Counted from the first letter of the stretch, positions 6,761-16,230 are shown. The stretch is 64,000 bases of DNA from Devosia sp. A16 (GCF_001402915.1 NZ_CP012945.1:4937501-5001500); one strand, 5' to 3'. The notes: generated by a model not told the origin, from the letters alone. Program-made: numbers and translations.

Positions 6761-8578
6761 GTGGCTGACGTAAACCTCTCCAAGGCGGTTCGCTCGAACC
6801 TGCTTGCGCTCCAGTCGACGGCCGCTTCGATGGCCAAGACCCAGCAGCGCCTCGCCACCGGCCTCAAGGTCAACTCGGCGCTCGACAACCCCACCAACTT
6901 CTTCACCGCCGCTTCGCTCAACAGCCGCGCCGGCGACATGTCGAACCTGCTCGACTCGATGTCGAACGGCATCAAGACCATCGAAGCTGCGGATAACGGC
7001 CTGAGCGCGATTACCAAAACGGTCGAGTCGATGCAGTCGACGCTCCGCCAGGCGCGGCAGGACAAGTCGTTCAAGACCCAGTCTTTTACCTTGGACCCTG
7101 CCCGCACCGGCCTGCTCGAGTTTACCGGTGGCGCCGTTGGCGGCGCCGCCGTCGGTGTATCGCTGGGCAGCGCCGCTGCGGTGCAGTCGACGTTCGCCGC
7201 CAGCGCCGATTTTACCGCTCCAGGCGACGGCTCGGTATCCTTCGCCTATGCGCCCTCGGGCGGCACCACCTTCGGCGCGTCCGACGAGATCACCTTCCAA
7301 CTCGACCAGACGGGCCCCTTTGCGGTTTCCTGGAACGTCAGCATCAGCTTGGCGAACCTTCCGGGCTATGGCAACGGAGACAACACCATCGACGATATCG
7401 ATGAGTTTACCGACATCCTGCACGGGACTTTGCTGGCCGATGGTTACGCGACCTCCGTGACCAATGACGGCACCAACATCATCATCGCCACAACCGCTGG
7501 TCCGGGCAGCAAGCTGACGATCGGAGCGGTCAACGGCGACGTCGACGGCGGCGGATCCATCAACAGCACCTTCGGCATGGCACCGGTCGCGGGCAACCCG
7601 TCGGCGCCGATCACCATCAGCAACGGCACGACCACGGCCAGCATCAATCTGACATCTGCCAACGCGGCGACGATCGGACAGGCCCGCAGCTACATCCAAT
7701 CCGAACTCAGCGCGCAGGGTGTAACGGGCATCACCGTCGGCGGCTCGGGCAACCGCATGGACCTCCAGGGCGCGGCCGACGGCTCGAACACCGTAACAGT
7801 CGGCGGCGCCGGAGCGGCAGCAATCTTCGGCACCTCGGGCACGCAAACCGCAGGCGCCACCGCGGGAAGCTATCCGGTCGACCAACTCGTCCAGTCGATA
7901 AACAGCAACTCGGGCCTCAAGGACAGGATCCGCGCCTCGAACGACAACGGCAAGCTCCGCATCGAAAATCTCTCGACCGAGGAACTCACCGTCCACGGTG
8001 TCGGCTCCGACGGCGAGATCGACGGTACTTCCGGCACCGCCGATATCGGCGGCAACGAAGTGCGCAAGAACCTGGTCAAGCAGTTCAACGAGTTGCGCGA
8101 CCAGCTCGACAAGCTCGCCGATGACGCTTCCTTCAACGGAATCAACCTCTTACGCGGCGACAACCTGAAGCTGACCTTCAACGAGACCGGCACCTCGACC
8201 ATCGACATCCAGGCCAGGGATGCCGACGGCGATCCCACCTCCATCAACAACGCCACGTTGGATATCGCCTCGGCCGTATTCGCCGATTTCGACAGCGACG
8301 CCGCGCTCGATGCCCGTCTCGGCAAGCTCGGCGAAGCGCTCGGCAAGCTCCGCTCGCAGGCCTCGGCCTTCGGCTCGAACCTCTCGATCGTCGAGAACCG
8401 CAACGACTTCACCAAGTCGATGATCAACACGCTGGAGACCGGCGCGGCCAACCTGACACTTGCCGACGCCAATCAGGAAGCCGCCAACCTTCTCGCCCTG
8501 CAGACCCGCCAGCAGTTGAGCTCCACAGCCCTGTCGATGGCATCGCAGGCCGACCAGGCGGTGCTGCGCCTGTTCTGA
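6761..8578 (+). CDS. Flagellin 3, enlarged variable domain
   Basis: A 605-residue flagellin sharing the conserved ends of flagellins 1 and 2 (VNLSKAVRSNLLALQ at the start, SMASQADQAVLRLF at the end) but with a different, about 120-residue longer central region. That region, about residues 115-370, contains a stretch of mixed beta character rich in Gly and aromatic residues (SFAYAPSGGTTFGASDEITF), unlike the Ser/Thr-rich middle of the other two. After residue about 370 similarity to flagellins 1 and 2 resumes. The start is GTG at 6761, with AGAAGG upstream, whereas the other two use ATG. No strong terminator follows before flbT, so read-through into flbT-flaF is possible. Confidence 0.96.
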   Translation: MADVNLSKAVRSNLLALQSTAASMAKTQQRLATGLKVNSALDNPTNFFTAASLNSRAGDMSNLLDSMSNGIKTIEAADNGLSAITKTVESMQSTLRQARQDKSFKTQSFTLDPARTGLLEFTGGAVGGAAVGVSLGSAAAVQSTFAASADFTAPGDGSVSFAYAPSGGTTFGASDEITFQLDQTGPFAVSWNVSISLANLPGYGNGDNTIDDIDEFTDILHGTLLADGYATSVTNDGTNIIIATTAGPGSKLTIGAVNGDVDGGGSINSTFGMAPVAGNPSAPITISNGTTTASINLTSANAATIGQARSYIQSELSAQGVTGITVGGSGNRMDLQGAADGSNTVTVGGAGAAAIFGTSGTQTAGATAGSYPVDQLVQSINSNSGLKDRIRASNDNGKLRIENLSTEELTVHGVGSDGEIDGTSGTADIGGNEVRKNLVKQFNELRDQLDKLADDASFNGINLLRGDNLKLTFNETGTSTIDIQARDADGDPTSINNATLDIASAVFADFDSDAALDARLGKLGEALGKLRSQASAFGSNLSIVENRNDFTKSMINTLETGAANLTLADANQEAANLLALQTRQQLSSTALSMASQADQAVLRLF

Positions 8579-8679
8579 TCGACACTCCGGCGGCTGCACT
8601 TGTCGCACCGCCGGCGATCCTCCGTGGCGCCTGCGCCATCCTCGCCTCCGCCCTCGCCCGGTAGCGTTTTGGTGAGGTG

Positions 8680-8695
8680 CGGCATGCAGTATGCT
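8680..8695 (+). promoter_or_regulatory. Possible sigma-54 promoter of flbT
   Basis: CGGCATG-CAGT-ATGCT has the exact GG-N10-GC spacing but three mismatches to the -24/-12 consensus. It ends 33 bp before flbT. Weak; supported mainly by position and by better matches upstream of flgI and flgE. Confidence 0.3.
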
Positions 8696-8728
8696 GGCTT
8701 CACGGAATCATGGAATCGAGCCACCGAC

Positions 8729-9115
8729 ATGTCGCTAAAGGTCGAGTTGAAGCCGGGCGAGCGCCTGATCGTCGGCAACTGTGTCATCACCAATTCGGAT
8801 CAGCGCACCCGCCTGTTCATCGATGGCAAGGCGCCAATCCTGCGGGAAAAGGACATCCTGACTTTCGAAACCGCCGACAGTCCCGCCAAGCGCATCTACT
8901 TGGCCGTCCAACTGATGTACATCCATGAAAACGTCGAACGACTGACTCAGGACTACTTTCATCTGGTCAACGACATCATCACCGCAGCGCCATCAACCAT
9001 CCGCATTGTTGACGAAATCAATAACGAGATATTAACCGGCTCCCTGTACAAAGCGCTCAAGGCTGCGAAAAAGCTGATCCAGTACGAACAGGAACTCCTC
9101 GGCAATGCAGAATAG
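8729..9115 (+). CDS. flbT: Flagellin mRNA regulator FlbT
   Basis: A 128-residue FlbT, the post-transcriptional regulator that in Caulobacter binds the 5' leader of flagellin mRNA and represses it until the hook is complete. The ATG at 8729 gives MSLKVELKPGERLIVGNCVI, the conserved family start; the body carries RIYLAVQLMYIHENVERLTQDYFHLV and ends with a helical segment (LYKALKAAKKLIQYEQELL). The open frame extends upstream, but that part is Pro/Ser/Arg-rich and not conserved in kind. The end overlaps flaF by 11 bp. Location directly after the flagellin array fits its target. Confidence 0.95.
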   Translation: MSLKVELKPGERLIVGNCVITNSDQRTRLFIDGKAPILREKDILTFETADSPAKRIYLAVQLMYIHENVERLTQDYFHLVNDIITAAPSTIRIVDEINNEILTGSLYKALKAAKKLIQYEQELLGNAE

Positions 9116-9476
9116 TGCGGCGCTCGCCTACCAGCAGGTAGGCAGGCAGACGGTCAATCCTCGTCTCCTCGAGGCCAACCTCCTCTCCCGAGCTGCCGGC
9201 CAGATGCAGCGTGTGCGTGACGACTGGGAGAACGAGCGGCACGAGTTGACCGCCGCCCTGATGTTCAATCGCAAGCTGTGGACGGTGTTCCTTGGCTCGG
9301 TCACCGGCGAGGAAAGCCAGCTGCCCAAGTCGCTGCGCGAGAACATCGCCAATCTCGCCCTGTTCGTCATGAAGCAGACCATGACCATCCAGGCCGAGCC
9401 TTCGGCCAACAAGCTCACCGTGCTGATCAACATCAACCGCGAGATCGCCGCCGGACTGCGCGCCGGCCAGAGCTGA
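9105..9476 (+). CDS. flaF: Flagellin synthesis regulator FlaF
   Basis: A 123-residue FlaF. It carries family features: N-terminal AALAYQQVGRQTVNPRLLEANLLSRAA, the central MQRVRDDWENERHELTAALMFNRKLWTVFLGSV, and C-terminal LTVLININREIAAGLR. FlaF is needed for flagellin translation or secretion and acts opposite to FlbT. The start lies inside flbT, so expression of the pair is coupled. A bidirectional terminator follows and separates it from the converging flgL. Confidence 0.95.
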   Translation: MQNSAALAYQQVGRQTVNPRLLEANLLSRAAGQMQRVRDDWENERHELTAALMFNRKLWTVFLGSVTGEESQLPKSLRENIANLALFVMKQTMTIQAEPSANKLTVLININREIAAGLRAGQS

Positions 9477-9500
9477 GCCGTTCCTCCGGACCGGAAAACG

Positions 9501-9526
9501 AAAAGCCCGCACTTCGCGGGCTTTTG
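9501..9526. terminator. Bidirectional terminator between flaF and flgL
   Basis: AAAA-GCCCGC-acttc-GCGGGC-TTTT. The A-tract on one side and T-tract on the other let it stop transcription of flaF from the left and flgL from the right. Confidence 0.88.
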
Positions 9527-9553
9527 CATCTTCTGGCCATATGGATACGGCGG

Positions 9554-11056
9554 CTATCTCATGTAGTTGACGAGCGACAGCTGGCTCAGCAGCGCCGTTG
9601 TCTGGTAGCTGGCTTCGAGTCGGGTCTTCAGCGCCAGGATCTCCATGGCGATGGTCTCCGTGGGCGCTGCCTCGATCTGCTCCAGCATGTTGCCCAGCTG
9701 AGCCGAATGCGCCGTGTGCCGCTCGGCGATCGAACCGGTGGTGCTCTGCGCTAGCCCCAGCTCGACCGTAATGGCGGCCAGCGAGCCCGGCTGATTGTCC
9801 TTGGTGTCGGCCAGCCGCGAGGCGTTGCGCGACATCATCGAGGTGTAGCGCTCCTCCGAGGTCGGGTCGCTGTCGGGGAAATCCTGCACGGCCACCGCCG
9901 CCAGCGTCTGGATCAGGTTGAGAAAGCCGCTCTCGTTGGCCTGGACCCCATAACCCACGGTGGTCCCCTCACCCACCCGCGCCGTCACCGTGTTGCGGGG
10001 ATCGGCGCTGTCCTCGCCGTTGTACCAGAGCATCGTGTTGGCGGTGGTGCCGGCGATCAGCCCGGTGGCGCTGTCGAACGGCGGCCCGTCGACCCGCATC
10101 ACCGGCTGGCCCTGGCCGTTGAAGAAATTGCCGGCCGCCGCATAGGCCGAGGCCGATACCATCTTGGTCTCGGCCAGGTGCTTCACCGAACCGGTGAGGG
10201 CTGTGCCGAAGCTTGCAGCGGTGGCATCGGCGTCGGCGCCGATCTGGAACTCGCCGTCGCCTGGCGTACCCGTAGTGGCGGTCAGAACGATCTGCTCCTC
10301 GGTGCCATCCGGCAGGGTGAAGCTCACCTGCACCTTGTCGCCGGCGGTCGGAAGCGGGGTGCCGAACTGCACCGTCAGCGCCGGCGGTGGGCCGCCGCCG
10401 GGCGCCGTCACCGCGATATTTGCCGAGGTCGTGGTGATGCCTGAGAGCTTCATGCCGAATACGGTGTTCTGCTCGCCCAGCGTCACCGTGTCTGTCGCGG
10501 TCGTGACGTCGAGCCGTCCCAGGTGGTTTGCGCCCAGATCAGCGAGTTTGCGTTCGCCGACCACCTGCTTGAACCCTGCCCGAGCGCCGACGCCGTTCAT
10601 CAGTTCCGACGGCGTCGCCACCGGCTTGCTGTCGGTGCGGTTGCCGCCGAACATGTAACGGCCGGCGATATCGGTGTTGAGCAGCGTCAACACCTCGTCG
10701 AAGCGCGATTGCGCCAGTGTCGGGGTGGTCTGGAAGTTGATGCCCGAGGTGCCGCCACCTCCCGAGATCGCGCCGGCGCGCGCGTCGGATTCGATCTTGT
10801 CGAGCCGGCTCATCACCGTATCCAGCACTTCGAGGCGGAGGTTCACCGTCGAGATCGACTGCTGATAGCCATCCATGCGCGCCATGCGCTGGCGCAGCGC
10901 CAGGTCGAAATACCGGTCGGAGCCCATCTCGGCGAGGGTCGAGGCCTTCTCGCCGCTCGCCAGCTGGGTCTGCAGCTGGTCATAGCGCGCCTTCATCGCG
11001 GTGATGTTCTTGATGCCGTTGGCGAGCGGGAACATCGTCTTGCCCACTGAGGTCAT
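9554..11056 (-). CDS. flgL: Hook-filament junction protein FlgL (HAP3)
   Basis: A 500-residue flagellin-fold protein assigned as FlgL, which joins hook-associated FlgK to the filament. The N-terminal helix (NGIKNITAMKARYDQLQTQLASGEKASTLAEMG) and the segment RFDEVLTLLNTDIAGRYMFGGNRTDSKPV are typical of alphaproteobacterial FlgL; the C-terminus (EIEAAPTETIAMEILALKTRLEASYQTTALLSQLSLVNYMR type) matches too. It is the last gene of flgE-flgK-flgL, 13 bp after flgK. It lacks the ADQAVLRLF ending of the three flagellins, which argues against it being a fourth flagellin. Confidence 0.93.
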   Translation of the reverse strand: MTSVGKTMFPLANGIKNITAMKARYDQLQTQLASGEKASTLAEMGSDRYFDLALRQRMARMDGYQQSISTVNLRLEVLDTVMSRLDKIESDARAGAISGGGGTSGINFQTTPTLAQSRFDEVLTLLNTDIAGRYMFGGNRTDSKPVATPSELMNGVGARAGFKQVVGERKLADLGANHLGRLDVTTATDTVTLGEQNTVFGMKLSGITTTSANIAVTAPGGGPPPALTVQFGTPLPTAGDKVQVSFTLPDGTEEQIVLTATTGTPGDGEFQIGADADATAASFGTALTGSVKHLAETKMVSASAYAAAGNFFNGQGQPVMRVDGPPFDSATGLIAGTTANTMLWYNGEDSADPRNTVTARVGEGTTVGYGVQANESGFLNLIQTLAAVAVQDFPDSDPTSEERYTSMMSRNASRLADTKDNQPGSLAAITVELGLAQSTTGSIAERHTAHSAQLGNMLEQIEAAPTETIAMEILALKTRLEASYQTTALLSQLSLVNYMR

Positions 11057-11069
11057 GCCGTTGGCTCCT

Positions 11070-12917
11070 TCACAGCTGCATCAGGGCGTCCATCAGTTCC
11101 TGCACCACGCTCATCACCCGCGCATTGGCGGCGAAAGCGTTCTGCAGTTCCATCAGGCGTGCCATTTCTTCGTCGACGTCGACGCCGTATTCGCTGTCGA
11201 GCCGCTGCGTCAGGGCATCCAGCGTCATGTCTTGGGTATCGCGGTCCGAGATCGCGGCGGCCGCGGCGTTGCCCTGGAAGTTGATCGTCTGCGAGATGAT
11301 GTCGGCAACCGTGCCGCCCAGGCGGAAGCTGGCCGTGGTGCCGCTCGAGCCCTGCGCGCCGGCGAAGCGCATGCTATCGAGATTGCTGACGATCTGATTG
11401 AGCCGGTCCTGGTCGCCCAGCGGCGTGGTGCCGGTATATTGCACCAGCAGTTTGTTGTCGTTGACGATCGCCTGGTTGACGCTGATGCGGCCGGCGAAGC
11501 CGAGCTTCTGGCCGACGCCGTCGAGGCTGTCGGTGAAATCGGCATTGTTGGTATCGACGAACAGCGAGAAGCCGAGACTGCCGTTCTGAACGCCGGTGGC
11601 CGTAGTACGGGTCGAAAGCGACAACATGTCGGTCGTGCCGGCAAGGCCGTCGTCCATGATCCGCAACGTTGTGCCCGAGGGGCTGCTGACCGACAGGCTG
11701 GTGCCGAGCCTGCCCTGCAGCTGCGTGGCGATCGATGGCGCGCCGCTCGAGAAATCGAGCCCGATCACCCGCGCGCCGTTGGCATCGACATAGTCGAGCG
11801 GCAGCTTGGTGGTGTCGTCGACGCGCATCACGCGCACCGTCTTCTCGGCCCCGCCCTGCAGATACTTGAAGGTGAACTCGTTGCCGTTGCGGACATCCGC
11901 CAGATCCACCTCGTAGCCATTGGCGGGGCCCGAGGTCACCTGCGTGCCCGCCGTGACATTGGTCGACATCGCCTTGGCCAGCGACGAGGCGATTTCGTCC
12001 AGTTGGTCCTGTGCCTGCACCAGCGACTGGTCGCGCAACTGGATCAACCCGGCCAACTCGCCCGAGCTCAGGACGTTCTGCTTCACCAGGTCGATCTCGA
12101 GTCCGGCCGGGGTCATGATGGTGAGCTTGCCAACCCCGCTCACCGCATCGTCCGGGCTGAAGCGGGAGCTTGCCGACAGCGCGCCGGCGCTTTCGTACTG
12201 GAACACCGAGGCCTTGACGTCGAGGATGCCCACCCCTGAGCGGGTCATCAGCGATACCGTACCGTCGCTGCGATAGCTTACGCGCAGGTCCATCTGCTGC
12301 GACAGGCTCTCGACCAGCCGGTCGCGCTGGTCCATCAGCGTGGCGCGCGATCCCGGATCGATGCCCTGGTCGGCCAGCCGCAGGTTGACCTTCTCCAGCG
12401 ATTGCAGCTGGTTGTTGATGGTGTCGACGCTGTTTGAAAGGCGCGCCTCGGTCTCCTGCCGCAGCGACTGGATGTCCGACGTCATGCGGTTGAGCGTGCC
12501 GGCCAGCGCCTGCGCCTTCTGCACCAGGTCGGCGCGGTTGGCGTAACTGTCAGGGCTGGTCGCAGCCGCAGCCAATGCGCTTTCGAAACCATTGTAGGCG
12601 CTGTCGATCGAGCCGGTCGTGCCGGGCTTGCCGAACAAGGTCTGCACCCGGTCGAGGAAGCTCGCCTTGACGCTGGAGAACCCCGACTCCGCCGTCGCCC
12701 GCGTATAGTGCTGCTGCAGGCTCTGGTTGAAGGTGCGGGTCAGCTGGCCCTCGCGGGCATAGGTGGAGTTGACCCCCACCGAGTCGATGACGCTGACCGA
12801 CCGCCGATGATAGCCGGGGGTACCGGCATTGGCGACGTTGTTGGACAGCGTGTCGAGCGCGTTCTGCCCGACGCGCATACCGCTCAGCGCGTTGCTCAGG
12901 GTAACCGAAAGCCCCAT
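11070..12917 (-). CDS. flgK: Flagellar hook-associated protein 1 FlgK
   Basis: A 615-residue FlgK. The N-terminus (LSVTLSNALSGMRVGQNALDTLSNNVANAGTPGYHRR) is the classic rod/hook/HAP1 motif, and the C-terminus (LTQRLDSEYGVDVDEEMARLMELQNAFAANARVMSVVQELMDALMQL) is the paired D0 helix with the DEEMARLM signature. FlgK caps the hook and anchors FlgL. It sits between flgE (71 bp gap) and flgL (13 bp gap) on the same strand, so one transcript from the flgE promoter is likely. Length is within the normal 450-650 range for alphaproteobacteria. Confidence 0.97.
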   Translation of the reverse strand: MGLSVTLSNALSGMRVGQNALDTLSNNVANAGTPGYHRRSVSVIDSVGVNSTYAREGQLTRTFNQSLQQHYTRATAESGFSSVKASFLDRVQTLFGKPGTTGSIDSAYNGFESALAAAATSPDSYANRADLVQKAQALAGTLNRMTSDIQSLRQETEARLSNSVDTINNQLQSLEKVNLRLADQGIDPGSRATLMDQRDRLVESLSQQMDLRVSYRSDGTVSLMTRSGVGILDVKASVFQYESAGALSASSRFSPDDAVSGVGKLTIMTPAGLEIDLVKQNVLSSGELAGLIQLRDQSLVQAQDQLDEIASSLAKAMSTNVTAGTQVTSGPANGYEVDLADVRNGNEFTFKYLQGGAEKTVRVMRVDDTTKLPLDYVDANGARVIGLDFSSGAPSIATQLQGRLGTSLSVSSPSGTTLRIMDDGLAGTTDMLSLSTRTTATGVQNGSLGFSLFVDTNNADFTDSLDGVGQKLGFAGRISVNQAIVNDNKLLVQYTGTTPLGDQDRLNQIVSNLDSMRFAGAQGSSGTTASFRLGGTVADIISQTINFQGNAAAAAISDRDTQDMTLDALTQRLDSEYGVDVDEEMARLMELQNAFAANARVMSVVQELMDALMQL

Positions 12918-12988
12918 TCCGTCTTACTCCAGCCTCGACCCGGGTCGCCGCGGCCAGGCCGCGACGCCCCCATGCATCACCCCCACGG

Positions 12989-14743
12989 TCAGCGGACCAT
13001 GTTCAGCGCTTCCTGCAGCATCTGGTCGGCCGTCGAGACGATCCGGGTGCCGGCGGCATAGGCTTGCTGGGTGATGATCAGTTTGGTGAACTCCTCGGAG
13101 ATGTCGGTGTTGGACGCTTCGAGCGAGGAGCCAATGACGCCCCCATTGTCGAGCAGCGGTTCGCCCGATTCCGAGGTCGCCGCGAACACGCCGCCATCCA
13201 TCCGCTTGAGCGCGTTGGCGGCATTGAAGTTGGCGGTCACCACCTGCGCCACTTCGAGTTGCTGGCCGTTGTTGTAGGACACCACCACGCGACCATTGTC
13301 GTTGACCGCGACCGAGACGTATTCGCCTGCGGCATAACCGTTCTGGTTCAGCGTCGTCACTTCCGCCGTCCCGTTCGGATCGGCGAACTGGGTGAGCCCG
13401 TTGGCGCCATGCTGCAGCCGCACGTTGCCGACGGTGACGCCGTTGACGGTGAGGCCCGGCAGGTCGGTGTATTCCACCGACGGGCTGGGCGAGCCGTCAG
13501 CGCCGAACGTGTAGTCGCCGCCGACGCGGGTCCATGCCGTGCCGGTGCCGGTCGCCTCGGAATTGGTGAGGATGAACATGTTCCACCGCTCGGCGCCGCC
13601 ATTGGCGGTCGAGTTCACCTTGGCCCAGCGCATCTGCACGTTGGCCGGAGCGCCGTTGCCGGCATAGACGGTGATCGCGCCGCCGGAGATCGACTGCGCC
13701 ACGAACTTGTCGGCATCCGCCGCGCTGACCGTGTTGACGCGCGCCGCCAGTGCCGTCGCCGGCGAAACGGTCGGGCTGATGGTCCCGTCGGCGAGGTTGA
13801 AACCGGTGGTCGAGGTGCCGGTGGTGTTGTCGGTGACGGTGACGGTGTCGCTGGCATTTGCCGCCGTCACGGTGATCGCGCCCGCCGGGTTGCGGGCCAG
13901 CGTCACGCCGCCCGGCAGCAGGCCCTGGATCGCCGTCAGCATCGCGTCGACATCGGCATAGGCAGTGATGTCGATATCGTTGCCGGAGCTGCCGCCGCCG
14001 CTGATGAAGTTGATCACCGTGGCGGGGCCGCCATTCACCGACACGCTGAGCGAGTCGCCCGCCGCCGCAATGGTCGAAGGCAGGGCCGTGCCCGTGGTGG
14101 TGGCGCCCGAGAGGGTTGCCGGGGTGTCCGGGGTCAGCGACAGGAAGTCCTGCGCCCTCAGCAGCTCGCTACCCGGCGCCTTGGACGCCTGGTAGGCCGC
14201 GGTCTTGGGCAACTGCGGCAGGTTGAGTTCGTAGTTGACGCGCGTCGTCTGCGCCGCCGGCAGGAACGAGTTCGAGACCCGCAGCACCTGCGGCACCGAG
14301 CCGGAAATGTTCTGCGTAACTGGATCGATCGGCAGGCCCTTCAGGTAGTAGCCCGCGCCGTTGACCAGGTAGCCGTTCTTGTCGAGTTCGAAGTCGCCAC
14401 GACGAGTGTAGTAGCTGGCGCCCGAGAACAGCGTGTCCCCGTCGGCCTGCCCGATCGGCGGCTCGACGATGAAGAAGCCGTTGCCGTTGATGGCCATGTT
14501 GGTGGCGGTCGAGGTGCCCTTGACGTCGCCCTGCAGGCTGTTGGTGGAGCGCGACTGCGCCAGCACCGAGCCCGCCGTCTGGCGCTTCTGCGGGGCGTCG
14601 GGGATCAGGTCGACGAAATCGGTGTCGATGCGCTTGAAGCCGGTGGTCTGGCTGTTGGCGATGTTGCCCGAGATATTCTCGAGCGCGAAGGATTGGGCGC
14701 GTAGCCCGGTGACTGCGGTCGAAAGAGCGCCGTAGATGCCCAT
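12989..14743 (-). CDS. flgE: Flagellar hook protein FlgE
   Basis: A 584-residue hook subunit. The chosen ATG at 14743 gives MGIYGALSTAVTGLRAQSFALENISGNIANSQTTGFKR, the standard FlgE start, and has GGAG seven bases upstream; the frame stays open to 14962, but the extra N-terminus (Arg/Pro-rich) is not FlgE-like. The C-terminus (ASNTDISEEFTKLIITQQAYAAGTRIVSTADQMLQEALNMVR) is canonical. The middle holds Thr/Gly-rich hook domains (about residues 170-330), longer than in enteric FlgE. A sigma-54-type promoter lies 55 bp upstream. First gene of flgE-flgK-flgL. Confidence 0.96.
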   Translation of the reverse strand: MGIYGALSTAVTGLRAQSFALENISGNIANSQTTGFKRIDTDFVDLIPDAPQKRQTAGSVLAQSRSTNSLQGDVKGTSTATNMAINGNGFFIVEPPIGQADGDTLFSGASYYTRRGDFELDKNGYLVNGAGYYLKGLPIDPVTQNISGSVPQVLRVSNSFLPAAQTTRVNYELNLPQLPKTAAYQASKAPGSELLRAQDFLSLTPDTPATLSGATTTGTALPSTIAAAGDSLSVSVNGGPATVINFISGGGSSGNDIDITAYADVDAMLTAIQGLLPGGVTLARNPAGAITVTAANASDTVTVTDNTTGTSTTGFNLADGTISPTVSPATALAARVNTVSAADADKFVAQSISGGAITVYAGNGAPANVQMRWAKVNSTANGGAERWNMFILTNSEATGTGTAWTRVGGDYTFGADGSPSPSVEYTDLPGLTVNGVTVGNVRLQHGANGLTQFADPNGTAEVTTLNQNGYAAGEYVSVAVNDNGRVVVSYNNGQQLEVAQVVTANFNAANALKRMDGGVFAATSESGEPLLDNGGVIGSSLEASNTDISEEFTKLIITQQAYAAGTRIVSTADQMLQEALNMVR

Positions 14744-15154
14744 AGTTTGCTCCATACCCCCATTTGGCGTGCGGACACGCGGGTTCGGCCGAAGCAATGC
14801 AAGGTCGATGCCAGATCGGTTGATCCTTGAAATTGCTCGATTATTTTCCTTGGCCGTAACGGATGTGGCGACAAAGGGGCAAAAGAGTCCGGCCCGGGCG
14901 GCAACTATTGCCGGGATGCGAGTGATCGTCCGAAGGAACCGGCTGGTACCTCGCCGACGCAAGCTCGCCGAGATGGCGCCAGTTCAGGATCCTGGGGCCA
15001 CGAAGGTCGGCCTGTACCAGCTTGCACTTTGCCGCCATCATGCGGCTATGCAGGAAAGTTTCAATCAGACCCCGTCTGGTGGGCGTTTCGTCGCCGGTCG
15101 GCCGGGAAAGCGCCAGCTCCGGTCGCGCCGAGGTGGCGGTGGCTCGCAGTGACG
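14744..15154. other. Intergenic region between flgE and the LysR gene
   Basis: 411 bp between two divergent genes. It holds the flgE ribosome-binding site and sigma-54-type promoter near the left end. The remaining 340 bp contain AT-rich patches (about 14825-14880) suitable for promoters but no open frame I would call a gene, no terminator and no clear repeat. Confidence 0.6.
14798..14813 (-). promoter_or_regulatory. Sigma-54-type promoter of flgE
   Basis: Read on the minus strand: TGGCAT-CGACC-TTGCA, one mismatch from TGGCAC-N5-TTGCA, with exact GG-N10-GC spacing. It lies 55 bp upstream of the flgE ATG. This is the best -24/-12 element in the window. Confidence 0.72.
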
Positions 15155-16111
15155 ATGAATAGCCGCTCCAACTTCTTTGGCCTGAGCCTGCGCGAGCTCG
15201 ACATTCTGCGTCGTCTGCTCGCCGAACGCAGTGTTTCGGGGGTGGCGGCGCAGCTTGGTCAGAGCCAGCCATCGGTCAGCGCCATCCTCCGCCGCCTGCG
15301 CGACATTTTCGGTGACCCGCTCCTGGTGCGCTCGGGGCAGAGGATGCTGCTCACCGACAAGGGCATGCTGGTCTCGACGCAGGTCGAGGAGCTCATGAAT
15401 CGCTTCGTCGATTTGCTCGAGTCCGACGAGACATTTGATCCGGCCACGTCCGAGCGGACCATTCGAATAGCCGCCGCCACGTCCTTCGAGTTCTTCCTTG
15501 TGCCCCACCTCATCGCCGAGTTGCACAAGGTTGCGCCGCGCTGCCGGTTGGAGCTGTTCGTGCCGACGATGCAAAGCGGCGAAGAGACAGAGCGCGAGAC
15601 AGGTGGTCTCGATGCGATCGTCGGCAACTGGCCGGTGCCGCCACCGCATCTGAAGCACATGCCGCTCGCGAACTCGGAACTCGCCTGCCTCGTCTGTGCG
15701 TCCCACCCCCTGCCCGCCGGCACGCAGCTGACGCTCGAGGATTATGTGAGGTTGAGCCACATCTCCCCCTCGGCCCCTCAGGATCTCTCCATCCGTCCGA
15801 TCGAGGGCATGCTGATGCGGTTGGGGCTTGAGCGGCGCGTCGTGGTGTCGGTGCCCGACTATTCGATAATTCCGCAACTATTGCCCGGAACGCACCACGC
15901 GTTCACGGTGGGGCGCCGCTATGCAGAGCACGCGACGCGTGGCGGCAAGCTCAAGCTTCTGCTGATGCCGGACGAACTCAAGGTCATGGCCTTCTACCTG
16001 CTCTGGCACGAGAGGTCGCAATCCAGCCGCTATCATCGCTGGCTGCGCGAGACCATCCGCCGGCTGGTCCGAGAGCGGGACGTGCTGGCGGTTCCCGCCA
16101 CTGCCTCATAA
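15155..16111 (+). CDS. LysR-family transcriptional regulator
   Basis: A 318-residue LysR-type regulator. Residues about 8-68 form the winged helix-turn-helix (LSLRELDILRRLLAERSVSGVAAQLGQSQPSVSAILRRLRDIFGDPLLVRSG), the clearest LTTR signature; the rest fits the substrate-binding effector domain. The ATG at 15155 puts the HTH at the usual distance from the start. It lies 119 bp upstream of, and on the same strand as, an ABC importer operon, so it probably controls that operon in response to the imported compound. LTTRs are more often divergent from their targets, so the link is an inference. Confidence 0.92.
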   Translation: MNSRSNFFGLSLRELDILRRLLAERSVSGVAAQLGQSQPSVSAILRRLRDIFGDPLLVRSGQRMLLTDKGMLVSTQVEELMNRFVDLLESDETFDPATSERTIRIAAATSFEFFLVPHLIAELHKVAPRCRLELFVPTMQSGEETERETGGLDAIVGNWPVPPPHLKHMPLANSELACLVCASHPLPAGTQLTLEDYVRLSHISPSAPQDLSIRPIEGMLMRLGLERRVVVSVPDYSIIPQLLPGTHHAFTVGRRYAEHATRGGKLKLLLMPDELKVMAFYLLWHERSQSSRYHRWLRETIRRLVRERDVLAVPATAS

Positions 16112-16230
16112 GGGCGCGGTTATGACGCCTATACGGGATGGGCACCTGTCCCTCAGTTTGCACCATGCCTAGTCTCCTCGCGACGTGCCTTTGCGAGTGG
16201 GCACGGGAACATCAACACAGCAGGGAATCC

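Noticed and set aside
13064-14704. A 546-codon plus-strand frame opposite flgE.
   Set aside because: Arg/Gly/Val-rich antisense shadow; flgE is unambiguous.
16112-16230. TPP riboswitch upstream of the ABC importer.
   Set aside because: The conserved thi-box sequences are absent.
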